DNA of 64,000 nucleotides, from the NCBI GenBank assembly GCA_022496805.1, contig CM040087.1, forward strand, positions 9,622,001-9,686,000. The letters are read 5' to 3'. Position numbers and translations under genes: made by a program. Every line of letters starts with the position of its first letter. Position 1 is the stretch's first letter. Below, in pieces: positions 1 through 11,189 of the stretch. This DNA comes from Pohlia nutans (taxonomy: Eukaryota > Streptophyta > Bryopsida > Bryales > Mniaceae). The notes under the pieces are model-generated. The model had not been told where the DNA came from. It did not search any database and saw nothing but the letters and a program-made list of their open reading frames with translations.

Positions 1-560
1 CATTGTTGCTTCTTGATATGATCTATGTTGGTCCACTTTACTATGTTTCCAACTGAGAACATGCTTAAACGCAACCAACACTACCTCGTGTAATGACTCG
101 GGCATTTTATAGCTACTACTGACCAATCAGTGCTTGCGAAGCAGCGTGGAGACACCCACAAATTGCCGCAGGTCCTACATTGACTCAAATTCCAATATGG
201 GCCTATTATTCGATAACAAGTCAAAGAGAACAACAAATTGAATGTGCTTCTTCTGATCAGAGTTAGTATTCATAGAATCCTCCGTCACAAGCTTGAAAAT
301 AGAGTCCACAGACGTTATGACATAGATCCACTCTAAAAGGTAATGTTTGTCGCTGCAATTCCGACGCCACTCTCTTTTCTTTGTGTCATCGGACAAATCG
401 GACTTCGCCTTCTTCCACCCTTTGTATTTTGCCAAATTATTGCCTTTGGTCACCAAAATTTGGGGTGCACTATTCACCTTAGTGCAAATCGCACAACGTA
501 CAATCTCTACGCCATCACTGTCGTTGGACACCTGCTGTGCCTAGGGGTACTTCGATGCCC
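1..560 (-). pseudogene. Relic of a hAT-like (DUF4371-type) transposase, N-terminal part
   Basis: One minus-strand frame is open from 531 to 175 (118 codons) without a convincing ATG. It carries a CAIC cysteine pair near its start, then a Lys-rich KGWKKAKSD stretch. This resembles the zinc-binding N-terminal region of plant hAT-like transposases that also carry a DUF4371 domain. After the stop near 175 the similarity seems to continue in other frames (an RKHWS-like stretch and a HEVVL-like stretch), which suggests frameshifts and decay. I infer a dead transposon fragment. The family name is from memory of its motifs and could be wrong; a host zinc-finger fragment is the main alternative. Confidence 0.4.
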
Positions 561-1859
561 ATGAGTATTGGTATTTTGTGATGTACGTCACTCATGCAAG
601 GCTTCTTCTTCGACATAACCGCATTAGGCTTGCATTGGGAGTCATTTAGGTAGATCACTTCCTAGCACTCATGGTCACTACTAATAGAGATGCTTACGTC
701 ATCCATAGTCGCCTCTGCCCGATTTTGCTCGCCGCTTGCGTGAGCACTGGCCACTTGATCACGGTGTGTGACAATTGGCCGCGCTTCGAAAAACGCCATG
801 ACAGACTACATTAATGTTGCGAAGCGGTCGTTTACCTTCGTGATCATCAAGGCTTGCATAGACGTCATGACGCCTTCAAATAAGAGAGTGAAACCGTAAT
901 AGTGCAACAACAAAATTGCAAGTTTCACAAAAGATGAATAAACACAAATGCAAATGCAAAGATAGTGCAAAATAACATTCAAGCTCACATAGTGATTATA
1001 TACAGAACACGAGCAAGGAAAAAACAATGATCAAATTGAACTTACTTCTGCTTCAAATTCAAAAACTTCACAACTCCCAATTTGATCTTTAATGAAGCAC
1101 TGTCGTTCCATCACTTTCAATTGGCCGTTATATCCCTCAATTCAATATACAATCGTTGCAAACTCAAAATACAAAGAGGAAGGCCATGAAGACCCAATAA
1201 AACGAAAGGTGCTCATTCAAGATTTTTTTTTTTTTAAAAACAGTCGAAACAAAAATTGCAAAATTGCAGCACTTCTACCGAGACTAGCCGTTGCTCCAAT
1301 CAAAATTGTTGCTACATGATCAAACTCTAAAAGGGAAGATTGAGTGCACTAGATCCAAAAAAATTGGATTTGTAGGCCAATGAAGGTTCTTGTATATAGT
1401 AGCTTAATGGCTAAAGCAGACAAGGGCATGAGTGCTACAACATCCAATAGGAGCAAAATGAGGCTAAACATAGACATTATTGGTAATCATTCGTGGCTAT
1501 GTCAGCCGTGGAACAAGAAGTGAGATGGAGATGGTACTGAGCCAAGGCATCAAATCCTAGCTATTTTTTACTTTTTTACCTCTAGATTTCTTTCATGGTA
1601 AATCATTGCGTAGGAATTTATATAACTACAGTGGCTAAATATCGCAACTTTAATTTTCGCTGCTTCTAAAGATCAAGTTCCACGTTTCTTATGAGCTTTT
1701 GAGGGAAAAAAATAGAAGAGAAATTGTCATGAAGCATAGAAGGTTATGAAGCTCTTGACTACATTGCAGCAACTTCTCCTTAAACCAATCAAATTTGTTC
1801 ATGATTTGATACCTTATACAAGTCCATGGAAGTGTGCACTACTTCATGGCCATAAATGA
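561..1859. other. Intergenic, no gene seen
   Basis: No open frame here looks coding. A short T-run lies near 1220. The sequence is AT-rich like the other intergenic stretches. Confidence 0.6.
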
Positions 1860-2223
1860 GGGTCGCTTCACAGTATGGCCGAAGGTCGAGAGGCAGTCAA
1901 TTTTCACCAATTGGATTGCAAGAAACCAAGAGTTCGGCCTCTCAACCTTTCACACTAGAGGCCAAAGTCCGAAGGCCGTTGCCCTCCAAAATGCCTACAT
2001 GGCAACACTTTTTGACCAAGGCGACGGCCTCTCAAAACGAAGTTTGGGTCGGACGGGAATGGAAAACCCAAACTACAGTCGAGAGGCCGTTGATTTATTT
2101 TCATAAAAAATAAAAACTATATTCTATTGCCTATTTTCAACAGATTTCTTTGGACTCTCAACAAAGTTTGGTCACTCAATACCACGGCCTCTCGACTTGG
2201 ACGGTCATAGTGTGAAGCGGCCC
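1860..2223. repeat. MITE with GGGYCGCTTCACA termini, Harbinger-like look
   Basis: The left end GGGTCGCTTCACAGTATGG is matched in reverse at the right end (GGGCCGCTTCACACTATG when read inward). Several GAGAGGC/GCCTCTC repeats lie inside. Two overlapping short open frames in it are by-products of this repeat, not genes. A clear target duplication is not visible. A diverged inverted copy lies at 3320-3556. Confidence 0.65.
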
Positions 2224-3319
2224 TGGGAAGTTGTCTATGAAAGTTGGCTCTAAATCCTTACTAAATTTATAATAAGAAATTAGTGAGCTACGACGAAGTT
2301 GCCGAACCCAGACAGTGCGCTTCCAGGAAGTTTCAACCCTGAGGACCACACAGAAGAGCACAGAGTGTATAAAGGAGCCCAAAGGGCCTAAAGATGGCAA
2401 AGTTGTGGTTGCTGCACATGCTGGCTTCAATGAAAGGCTACAAAAAGACTCCTGTCTTGCACTCGGCTGTCAGTTTCTGATTAATTTGGCACTAATTGTT
2501 CAAATCAAGATCATTAATCCCCGGATTACTGCATCCGCATTTTCTAAGAAACGAGACCATCATGTCATCACTGCACTTCCCTTGCAGCAGCCTGAGTGAA
2601 TAATTTTGGATGAAAAGTTCATGGGCTTGTACGTGTTTTGCCACATCATTTGTCGCATGGTGCAGCAATGTACAAGGTTCTCATCTTCAATGTACCCCAC
2701 TTGAGTACACTCTGTACGTGTATTGGACACTTGTTTCATACTCATATGGTGAAAGGGAATGAATTAACTACTCTTCATGGTTCTCACAACCTCACATTCC
2801 ACACATTCACATTGTTCAGTATACATACCCTTGTATTTCTATGATCATTTTTTACATGTTTCCAATGATTTTCTTCTAATGATAATCATATCATTGGCCC
2901 AAAACATAAATATTTCCAAAATTCAACGTGACGTAGAGCATGCAGGTATGGCAAGACCTCATCACTACCTAAAGAACTATTTTAAGAGTGAAGAAGAGAG
3001 ACAAACTCCTAGACCAAGCTTCCATGTATCAATTATTAGTACTAAAAAGGTGTAAGCTGTTGATTCACCATCGAAATGAGTGAACCCATGGACAATTGCA
3101 AGCTACGGTCTGTCAAGTGCGGAGTGTAGCTAAAGGCCATGCAACTCATGCACTAGCGGTGTAATGTGCACCTCTCAACTTTCAATTCGATCAAAATCTT
3201 CACCATCCAAAATAGGGTTTATGCTAATACATTCAGTTTAAATCCAAAATTTACAACTTTTAAGACCTAAATTATTTTAATATTTTTTGTAGCTTCAAAC
3301 ATTAAAATTTTTATGACGA
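2224..3319. other. Intergenic, no gene seen
   Basis: Only short open frames without codon bias or recognisable motifs are present. Confidence 0.55.
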
Positions 3320-3556
3320 ATATTTAAAATCGACAGCCTCTCGACCATAGTTTGGGTTTTGATTCTTGTTCGATCCAAACTTCTTTTGAGAGTCCGTCGA
3401 TTTAATTAAAAAGTGCTACCATGTAAGCATTTTGGAGGGCGGTGACCTTTGGACTTTGGAATTTTGTGTGAAAGGTTGAGAGTCCGAATTTTTGATTTCT
3501 TGAAATGTGATTGGTGGAAATTGACGGCCTCTCAACTTTTAGCCATAGTGTGAAGT
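3320..3556 (-). repeat. Inverted, diverged partial copy of the 1860-2223 MITE
   Basis: The reverse complement of this stretch aligns with about 1860-2106, including the CTCTCAACCTTTCACAC segment and the GGTCGAGAGGC segment. It ends with the same kind of terminus (AGGACCACTTCACACTATGG read inward). The other terminus is not recognisable, so the copy is probably truncated. Confidence 0.6.
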
Positions 3557-3649
3557 GGTCCTAAATTTTTTATGACCTTTTTCTATAAATTTGGATAATA
3601 GTATAAATCCAAAATGATAACTCACTAGCAGCATCAAGTCATGTGTATC

Positions 3650-3745
3650 ACACCACTACTCAACGAGCCCAATTGGTTTCGAACCCGGACCACATAATTC
3701 TGATACAACGCCCTTCACCAACCAACCAAGAACTCATGACCTGGT
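3650..3745 (-). repeat. Possible tRNA-derived SINE relic
   Basis: On the minus strand there is a GGTTCGAAACC block resembling a pol III B box. About 40 nt upstream lies TGGTGAAGGGC, an approximate A box. No full tRNA cloverleaf can be drawn, so a functional tRNA gene is not supported. Confidence 0.3.
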
Positions 3746-5004
3746 GATAAAACTTAACACTAAACATACCTTTATCTCAAATTTACACTCAAACATCATT
3801 ACTTCGCTCTTTTTCTTTTTTTTACTGTTACTTTTACTCTGTTTGGGTTACTATAGTAACCAAAACAGGAGAGTAGTATTGTTCCAATGTCCCTTTGTCC
3901 CGTGGGCATCGGGTCATTGACATTACGAACGGACACTTTATTCACGCCGGCCCATTCTATTTGGGTTGGTGTTTCTATTATTATTATAAATCCAAAACAA
4001 AATGGGTTAATATAAAATCATACTTGATTTAGTCATTTATAAAGAAATTAGGAGCAGAAATTTAGAGCAAGATGTAAATTCCAGTATACCCCACAGTAAT
4101 TGCAATGTTGAAGATGTAACTTACAATTTGCAATGATCCGTCAACCATGCAATCAGCAATCCGCTCAACATCAAAAAAATAGTCAGGGAAAGCAACTGCT
4201 ACGAAGCTCCCCTCCCTTCAAAAAATAGTTATAACATGAATTGCTACGAAGCTCACACGTACCCCACCCAGCCGGCTTTATTCGCCGATGACTGTTCCCC
4301 CACGTTCCCAGACGTCCCCAGCTGTACCGAAGCTAACGAACCCTCCCAGCAGCTTCTCCGTTCCCAAAATCAGAAGGCAGGCCCACAGTCCAGCGAGCCA
4401 ATCCTGAGAGTCCGTAGATGTGGCCCCAACCGCTTTCGTAAAGGAACTCATTACGTAGATGAGGCCTTCGAGGAATCTACAAAATAGAACATTAGAAAAT
4501 CTACAAATTCTGCGGAAATTGCAAATCTACAAAATCAGACGATATCCTTTTCAAGCTGTCGTTCCGTACCCGGGGTTTGCAAGTTCGACGCAGTTGCAGG
4601 GCTTTTCTGAGCTATGGCGAGCGCAACCATGCCGCCCTTATTTAGGCTTGTTCCGAAGCGGCAACGGATGTGCAGAAATAAATTTAGCTTTGTCAGGCTT
4701 CTTTAACTAGCATCTCGACCGCGCGACAGGACGAATTGGTTAATTGTGGCGGGGTACTGTCGCGCTATAAGTTGAGGGAGTGTGCGAGGGGGGTTTTTCA
4801 AGTCGATCATGCATTTGTGCAGCTTACTTTTGTATGCAGAAACTCGTGGAATGGTTTAGTGTTATGTTTTGAGAGCTTTGGACGCCGTGGTCTAGTGGAA
4901 ATTGGAGGTTGATCAGTCGTTGTTCATGACTAGCTCGTGGTGAAAGTTCTCCTCTGCGATTGCTCTTGAGTGGTCTGCACCTCCGTTCTTTAACATCTTT
5001 CAAG
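3746..5004 (+). promoter_or_regulatory. Upstream region and probable 5' leader of the calmodulin-like gene
   Basis: From about 4230 the GC content rises clearly over the flanking DNA, as expected near a plant gene start. A TATA-like CTATAAG lies near 4763. Short open frames at 4236-4710 show no recognisable motif. The transcription start cannot be fixed from sequence. Upstream of 4230 the DNA is AT-rich and empty. Confidence 0.3.
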
Positions 5005-5718
5005 ATGAAGGTCCCGTTCTTCTCGAAGAGCAAGAAGACTCAGTCGGACGTGCACTTGGCGTCGGAGTCTTCGGGAAGCTCCAATGTGGAGTCGTCGCGG
5101 TCTTTGCCGTCGTCCAAGAAGCATAGGAAGTCGTCTTCGTTCTCCGGGCCGCTTGATATGCTTCGGAAGTCCTCTTCGTTTTCCGGTCTGTCGATGCCTT
5201 TGCGCCAAAACTCGGGGAAACTATTTAGCTTCAAGTCAATGCGTCTAAGAAGTGGTCCTTTGCCATCTCCTGTCGAGGCGCACTGCAAGGAGTTGACAGA
5301 AACTTTCAAGTACTTCGACAAAAATGGCGACGGGAAGATATCCGCGACGGAGCTCGGTCAGGTCCTGCGGTCCGTTGGAATTGCTTCGACTCACGAAGAG
5401 CTTGAAGCGATGGTGCGGGAGGTCGACAATGATAACGACGGCTTCATAGACTTGGCGGAGTTTATCCAGCTCAACAAGCTCACCCAGGAGGCAATTGACG
5501 ACGAGCACAAAACGATGGCAGCCGCGTTCGAGGTCTTCGATATCGACAAGGACGGCTTCATTTCGGCCGCGGAGTTGTACAGAGTTCTCTCCGACTTGGG
5601 AGAAGTCCTCACGGAGGAGGACTGCCGTACGATGATATGCAACGTCGACCGGAATGGTGATCAGCTTGTTGATTTCACCGAGTTTCAGTATCTCATGCAA
5701 GATACTCGAGTGTACTGA
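5005..5718 (+). CDS. Calmodulin-like protein with basic Ser-rich N-terminal extension (CML), four EF-hands
   Basis: This is a 237-residue intronless gene. It starts at the ATG at 5005; the frame is open upstream to 4960 but only from a TTG. Four EF-hand loops are visible: 105-116 (DKNGDGKISATE), 141-152 (DNDNDGFIDLAE), 179-190 (DIDKDGFISAAE) and 215-226 (DRNGDQLVDFTE). Loops 1-3 keep the canonical Asp/Asn ligands, the central Gly and the terminal Glu. Loop 4 has Gln instead of Gly at position 6, which may weaken or alter Ca2+ binding. Residues 1-90 are rich in Ser, Lys and Arg and hold RKSSSFSG twice (41-48 and 54-61), which look like basophilic kinase sites. Family knowledge: plant CMLs are Ca2+ sensors that bind target proteins. 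There is no predicted signal peptide or transmembrane segment, so a cytosolic or nuclear location is inferred. The specific target is unknown. Confidence 0.9.
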   Translation: MKVPFFSKSKKTQSDVHLASESSGSSNVESSRSLPSSKKHRKSSSFSGPLDMLRKSSSFSGLSMPLRQNSGKLFSFKSMRLRSGPLPSPVEAHCKELTETFKYFDKNGDGKISATELGQVLRSVGIASTHEELEAMVREVDNDNDGFIDLAEFIQLNKLTQEAIDDEHKTMAAAFEVFDIDKDGFISAAELYRVLSDLGEVLTEEDCRTMICNVDRNGDQLVDFTEFQYLMQDTRVY

Positions 5719-6071
5719 CTTCAGGAAACATATAGAGATGTACGTACCGGTCGGTTCTGGTGTACGATAAGCCCCTGTTTTAGTGGATACTTTTGCAGTT
5801 TTAACTTTCCGATGCTGTTCGGTTCTTCTGTCCTCTACGTACGTAAGACGGCTCTCGAACTACTGCACATGTACTTACAAGGAGAACGTCTTTCACTGCT
5901 GTAGCGGAAGTCTTTGTAACATATAATTTTTTTCTACTTCGTAGTGAAACTGTTTGAACTGCATGAGTTTGATCATGTCAGACGATGTGTAGCACTGAGG
6001 AACTTGAAGGAAGGAATTCGATAAATCCCGAGGACGCCTGTCGGAGTGTAAATTAGATGTTCACCATTTTT

Positions 6072-6077
6072 AATAAA
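6072..6077 (+). terminator. Probable poly(A) signal of the CML gene
   Basis: A canonical AATAAA lies 354 nt after the CML stop codon, in AT-rich 3' DNA. It is the best near-canonical signal in the plausible 3' UTR, but plant poly(A) signals are loose. Confidence 0.4.
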
Positions 6078-7149
6078 CTTTGCTCTGGACCTGTGCTTTT
6101 TCACCGCTATATGGTTGCCTTTCTACGCTTTCTCTTTTTGTGATGTATCATGCGCTAGGCACTTTTTGTTTTATTACTAAAATCATTTTTGCACACTCGT
6201 CTTTATAGGCCTCTTGTGTTACACAGGTTTTCTTCGATACGCGGGTAGCCAGCGCTTTCAGGTTGTATCTGTTGAGTATGGGCCCTGACTAAATCTCAGT
6301 GGAGGTCATATGAAAGGTGCACTGCCCTGTACTCGCAGGTGACAAAGATGTACATTAGTAATCTGTTTACGGTATTGGCTTGACAGTGCACATCCAAAAA
6401 CCGGCAGCAGACAAGCGGCTTTAAGGAATCGAGTTTTGGGCGGTTGGAAACAAAGTCTATTGCTGGTGAGCCATCAGCTTCAAGTTATCTTTCCTGCATG
6501 AATAACATTGTGCGAGTTACTGCAAATGGTTTCATCATTGCGGGTAGACACGACTACAAAATAGGGGTAAGTGCACATCATGAAGTGAGCATCTCCACTC
6601 TAGCGCACCTTGCAAGGGTGGAAGTGGGGAATGCTGGTCTAAAATCTTACAGCACCCCACCTTACATTGGCCAACGAACACTTTTCCTTTGGGCTCTTTC
6701 GAGCTTCACTTGTTGGGTACATGAGACGACTACTGTAGGTGGATCCTCTGCGCTCTTTGAAAAGTTCTGAACAATTCTTTCAAGGCAATGATGATCAGCT
6801 ACGGTGTGAATATGTTATCTGATCATTTATGATTGGGCCCTTTGTGGATTTCTAGGGCATGAAATATAAGGTAGAAATACCCCTAATGGACAACTTCAGC
6901 TTTCTAGCCTACGTACAGAAGGGGAATAGTAACTTTCCTTTATAAGAAACTAGAAATCAAGAAGAATGTAATTTTTTAATAATTTTATTCCAAAAAATGA
7001 AGTTTCTACAAATTTTTAAAGCAAAAAGTTAGTCATTACCCAAAACTTGTAACTAGACTATTCCAAATCAGTGAATATATGATTTCACAAATCGAACCAA
7101 ATTCTACAAATTTGATTGGTTGACACACGGGTGGCATTGAATTTGGTTG
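6078..7149. other. Intergenic, no gene seen
   Basis: A 108-codon open frame at 6444-6770 has no recognisable motif and no clear start context. The rest is AT-rich. Confidence 0.5.
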
Positions 7150-7486
7150 TTAACCCCTAAACGTACCGATCCTTTGAACATAAGTAGATGTTAGCTTCAT
7201 AAATAAATATTAGCATGACTCAAATGTACAATAGGTGTACATGAGAGGACCATTGCGTGCATGAATGTACCCAACAAATTTAACATACTTGCATTTGGAG
7301 GCCTCTCCAATATTATCAACATCTCCCCATCACAAGAGATTTACTCTAATTGGCAGAGAATTTAATAGGCTTGCAAAGGTGGCTAGCTTGAATGAAAGTC
7401 ATCATTCCGAGATTGTATGAGAAAGTTACATGGCTTTGAATCCATTCGCGATTCAATTTTTGGACGTTGGGACGCTTAGGGGTTAA
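7150..7486. mobile_element. piggyBac-like MITE, TTAA-flanked (CCCCTAAACGT termini)
   Basis: TTAA is followed by CCCCTAAACGTACC at the left. The right end reads GGGACGCTTAGGGG then TTAA. TTAA target sites with CCC...GGG ends are the signature of piggyBac-type elements. The right 70 bp closely match the right end of the element at 56790-57376. It has no coding capacity. Confidence 0.65.
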
Positions 7487-8903
7487 CCCTATAGGACAAT
7501 GTATTCTAACTAAGATATTTCAATGTTCGGGTAGGTTCCCATGGTGTCAAGTTTTATATGAATTTTTTGAAAAACATTATGTGAATATGGGATGTTGATA
7601 CAAAAATGGGGATCCAATGTTTTTTTTATTCTCATTTTGTAAGTGATAGTTATGGAGAGAATGAGGTATTTTTTTGTGGAGAATGGACAATTCGGATAGG
7701 GCTTAAAATAATCCTTAGAAATGATTCTTTTTGCATCTCTAATCGTAGGATCTTGCTTTAAACTACCAAAAGAATGCATGGTAAAATTTTCATAGAATTT
7801 GACCGTACAAATTGCAAATTTATAGTGTTTGAAGTGAAAAGATGAAATAACCGTTTCAAGACATTCTTAGTATGGTGGTGATATTCCAAATACTCATTTC
7901 AAATTGCCATTCTTCATTATAATTATATTATTCTAGGGTACAACATTTTTGACTAGAAGTATCATAGGAGTCATCCAATCATGGAAGTTCATAGAAGTTA
8001 TTCAATCAATAGCTTCTACCAATCATGGAATTGGAACATCTAAGATGCAATTCATGATACTTTTTGTATTGGCAAAAACACCACCTACATAGTATTGGTG
8101 AAATTTGACTAACTTTTCACTTTTAAAATTCATATAAATTACATTTAATTGAGAAAATATATGTTTTCAATTTTTTCATGAATCTTATTTGTTTATTAGC
8201 TAAAAATATCCCCAATTCAATTTTCAAAAAATTCCAAGCACGATAGCTTAAATAGGCAATTTTACCAATGGGGTGAACAGAAGCTTCTTAGCCAATTTTC
8301 AGAGCTTGAAGTTATACCTTAACCTCTAAATGACTAGGCTTATAGCCATGGAATCATGCTTTAGATGTCTCATTCAAATTTTCCACTATAAATAAGATAA
8401 GTATTTAGTTATATATTTTTAATAGATGAAGCCATGTGTCTACTACAAAGCATGATTTTTTCATAAATCTTGGTGAAAATTTGAAATTACTATGATTTTC
8501 TTCAGTGACATGAAAGGAAAATCATACCAATTACAAAGTGTACTAAAAAATTCCAATTTTTTAAACCAAAGATGTAAATTACAATGAATAACATTACAGT
8601 AAATGAAAATCATCCATGTACTGTACCTAAATTTAAATTTTTTGGTACACCATAGTAATACATTTCAAACTTGTAACTCCATCACAACACTCAATTTTCA
8701 AAGTTTTTCAAAAATTCAAAGTGAAGTAGAAACTAAACGTTGTTAGTTAAGCTCAAATGCAATAGAACTCATTTTTATGGCTTAAATTTAGTTTAGTTAA
8801 AGGAAACAAAAAAATTCAAAATACACTCTATAGTGAACTAGTTTTACAACTCTTTTTGTAATTGGACCCATGCAAATCCCAAAATAGCTTGAATGATTTA
8901 AAT
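7487..8903. other. Very AT-rich intergenic DNA, no gene seen
   Basis: No coding frame is convincing. A TTAACCTCTAAATGAC motif near 8320 resembles the end of the TTAA-flanked family and may mark another decayed copy. The stretch at about 7530-7640 resembles DNA at 62940-63060. Confidence 0.5.
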
Positions 8904-9024
8904 TTAACCCCTAAAGGACTAGGGGTGTTGAACTTAGCTCTTGTAACAAGCTCTAGTTGAAATTGCATAGTGAGTTACTACGTTCATAAGCTAGATTTTG
9001 GCCTCCTATGCGTTTAGGGGTTAA
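8904..9024. mobile_element. Short piggyBac-like MITE or remnant, TTAA-flanked
   Basis: TTAACCCCTAAAGGAC at the left is answered by GCGTTTAGGGGTTAA at the right, 121 bp apart. The termini match the family at 39559, 42402, 56790 and 62895. The short length suggests an internally deleted copy or two unrelated ends. Confidence 0.45.
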
Positions 9025-11189
9025 TCTATGCAGTGAGGTTGCAAATGTGAATCAATTGCTGTGAACTTGAAAGCTACAGTTTTTCACTCAGGTGTACATT
9101 TTTTTTAAACCTAAAGGGCAAGCCCATTGCTTCAAAGGATAGAATTCAAGCCACCATGTGAGGACGTGATGACCCAATTAACAAGAGCATCTGTATCTTG
9201 CACGCTGAAACGGAGGCAAATCTATATTTGAAAAGCTCTTCAACTTAAAGTTTCTCACCCTCACACATCAAACATGTTCATCAAATGCACAATGAACCAA
9301 TCACAAGTAGAATGTAAGATATATTCAACTAAATTTAAATTTTAAGAGTAAATGCTAAACACGATATTATTGAGACCTTGAAGGCTATTTAGAAGGGCAC
9401 TCAACAATTTTCTTGTAGTCTGGCTTCCTTCCATGCAGAGTCGGGCCGGCCCAAGAATCTTGTTCTCCACCGATAAAAATAGCACCGAACACTTCCATGC
9501 ACACCTTGGTAGAGCAATCTAGTAGATATGATTAAATTTTTTCACTAAATAACTAATCACGTAGCGCACCGATAGGAGTGAGTGGGTGAAATGCAAAGTC
9601 CGCTTTCAACATTGGGACCTCGGTTTTTGTCCTTTAACTGTATCCACTAGACCGATACTCACATGGAAGCCCGCCCTAATGGATGTTGTATTCCATGAAA
9701 CAAGACTAGCCACTTGCAATTGTTGCAAGTCTAGTAAGAGCATGTTCACCCTACCACCGAATTCTCTCGTGAATCCAAAAAGTGAATGAAATGTAACATG
9801 CATATTTAGGGAGGGTGAGAGAGGCAATGAATATGAGCACGATATAGAGACATCTCAATATGTCCCTATGTAACTAACTTTATGAAGATCATATTTTATC
9901 CTAAATTAATGGACAATAACGATTACAGTGATTGATTCACCGATTATGTAAAGGAACACATAGCGATTCAAGGGTGTGGAGACGATAGCCTGTGACACCA
10001 AATTTTGGATGCGACAATAGCTTGGTCAGGAAGTGAATTGAGCAAGAAGAGTGCAGATGCTCTAAGAAAATGGTTCCATAAATCCTGTGTTCAGACAGCA
10101 TAACCTCTACAAAATTTTAATTTTTTTATGGAGCTTTTGAGACAACCCGTGCCAGTAATCCATTGTCCTACAAAACTGAGTTACCCCATTCCTTTCACTT
10201 CAAAATTAGCCAGGCCCCGTCTCTACAAGTAACAAATTCCATGCAATCACTTAATCTGTCTCACTGAACTTCATGTAGTGAGAGTATCTACCAAAAAAAT
10301 TAGTATGGAATAACCATCAGAACAGTAGCCATAATCACTTAGCATTTTTTGGCGAATCTTCAAGAACATTATATTAGTAACCTCACTACGGAATGGCCAA
10401 TAATTAGCTTGGGTATCACTTTTGGACACACTAATTAGGTTATTTTTGTTTAAAACCTCCAAAGTTTGCCTAATTTGCTCATTTTGATCAAGTAAAAAGA
10501 CCCTAAAATGAAAAAAAAAAATCCTGCACCTCAATGGAATCAAAATGTATATGTTCAAAGAGTTTATATTAAAAAAATTAATTTTTTTAGATCCATTCAT
10601 AGATGTGTAAAAAAATGCTGAATTTTGGGATTTGCAAGCTACATAGTGCACAATTCATTAATTTTTTTAATGATAAAATAAATTATTTTGTACTCTACAC
10701 AATTAGATGTAGGTCATATTCAAAAATAGTATTAATTTTTTTTTTTGATATTCGATTTGCCTGATTTCAGGGAAACTAGGTGATTGGGACATAACTTACT
10801 TTTTCAACTAAAAAATCAAATAAAATTACTTTAAAATCTTGGATTGTAATCAAATTTTTTTCCTTGATACATTATAAGTGTAGAAAACTAAAATCACATT
10901 TAATAAAGTCTTATTTTATTAAAATTAAAAAATATGTTTGTTTGACACACCAGCACATAGTGCAATTGTCCCGAAGACAGCTTTTTTGGGTACCCCAACC
11001 ATACCATCACCCGAATCTGAAGATTCAACCTTACTAGCCTCACAACGGTATCCGAAGAAGCTTTGATGTACAGATTGAAAACTGGTGTTTACTAACCTTG
11101 AAGCTTTTGGTAAGTTATACTAACTACCTAGACTAGGTCAAGACTTCAAACTCTAAATAGCACTCACTGTACAACTCAGTGTGAATCAC
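9025..11189. other. Intergenic, no gene seen
   Basis: This is AT-rich sequence with only short frames. A 126-codon minus frame at 10271-10651 has low-complexity composition and no recognisable motif. Confidence 0.5.

Noticed and set aside
1834..2113. Two overlapping 85-90 codon frames
   Set aside because: Both are explained by the GAGAGGC-rich MITE at 1860-2223.
5040..5700. Minus-strand frames of up to 151 codons
   Set aside because: They are antisense shadows of the CML coding sequence.
6444..6770. A 108-codon frame downstream of the CML gene
   Set aside because: No motif, no codon bias, and it lies in ordinary AT-rich 3' flank.
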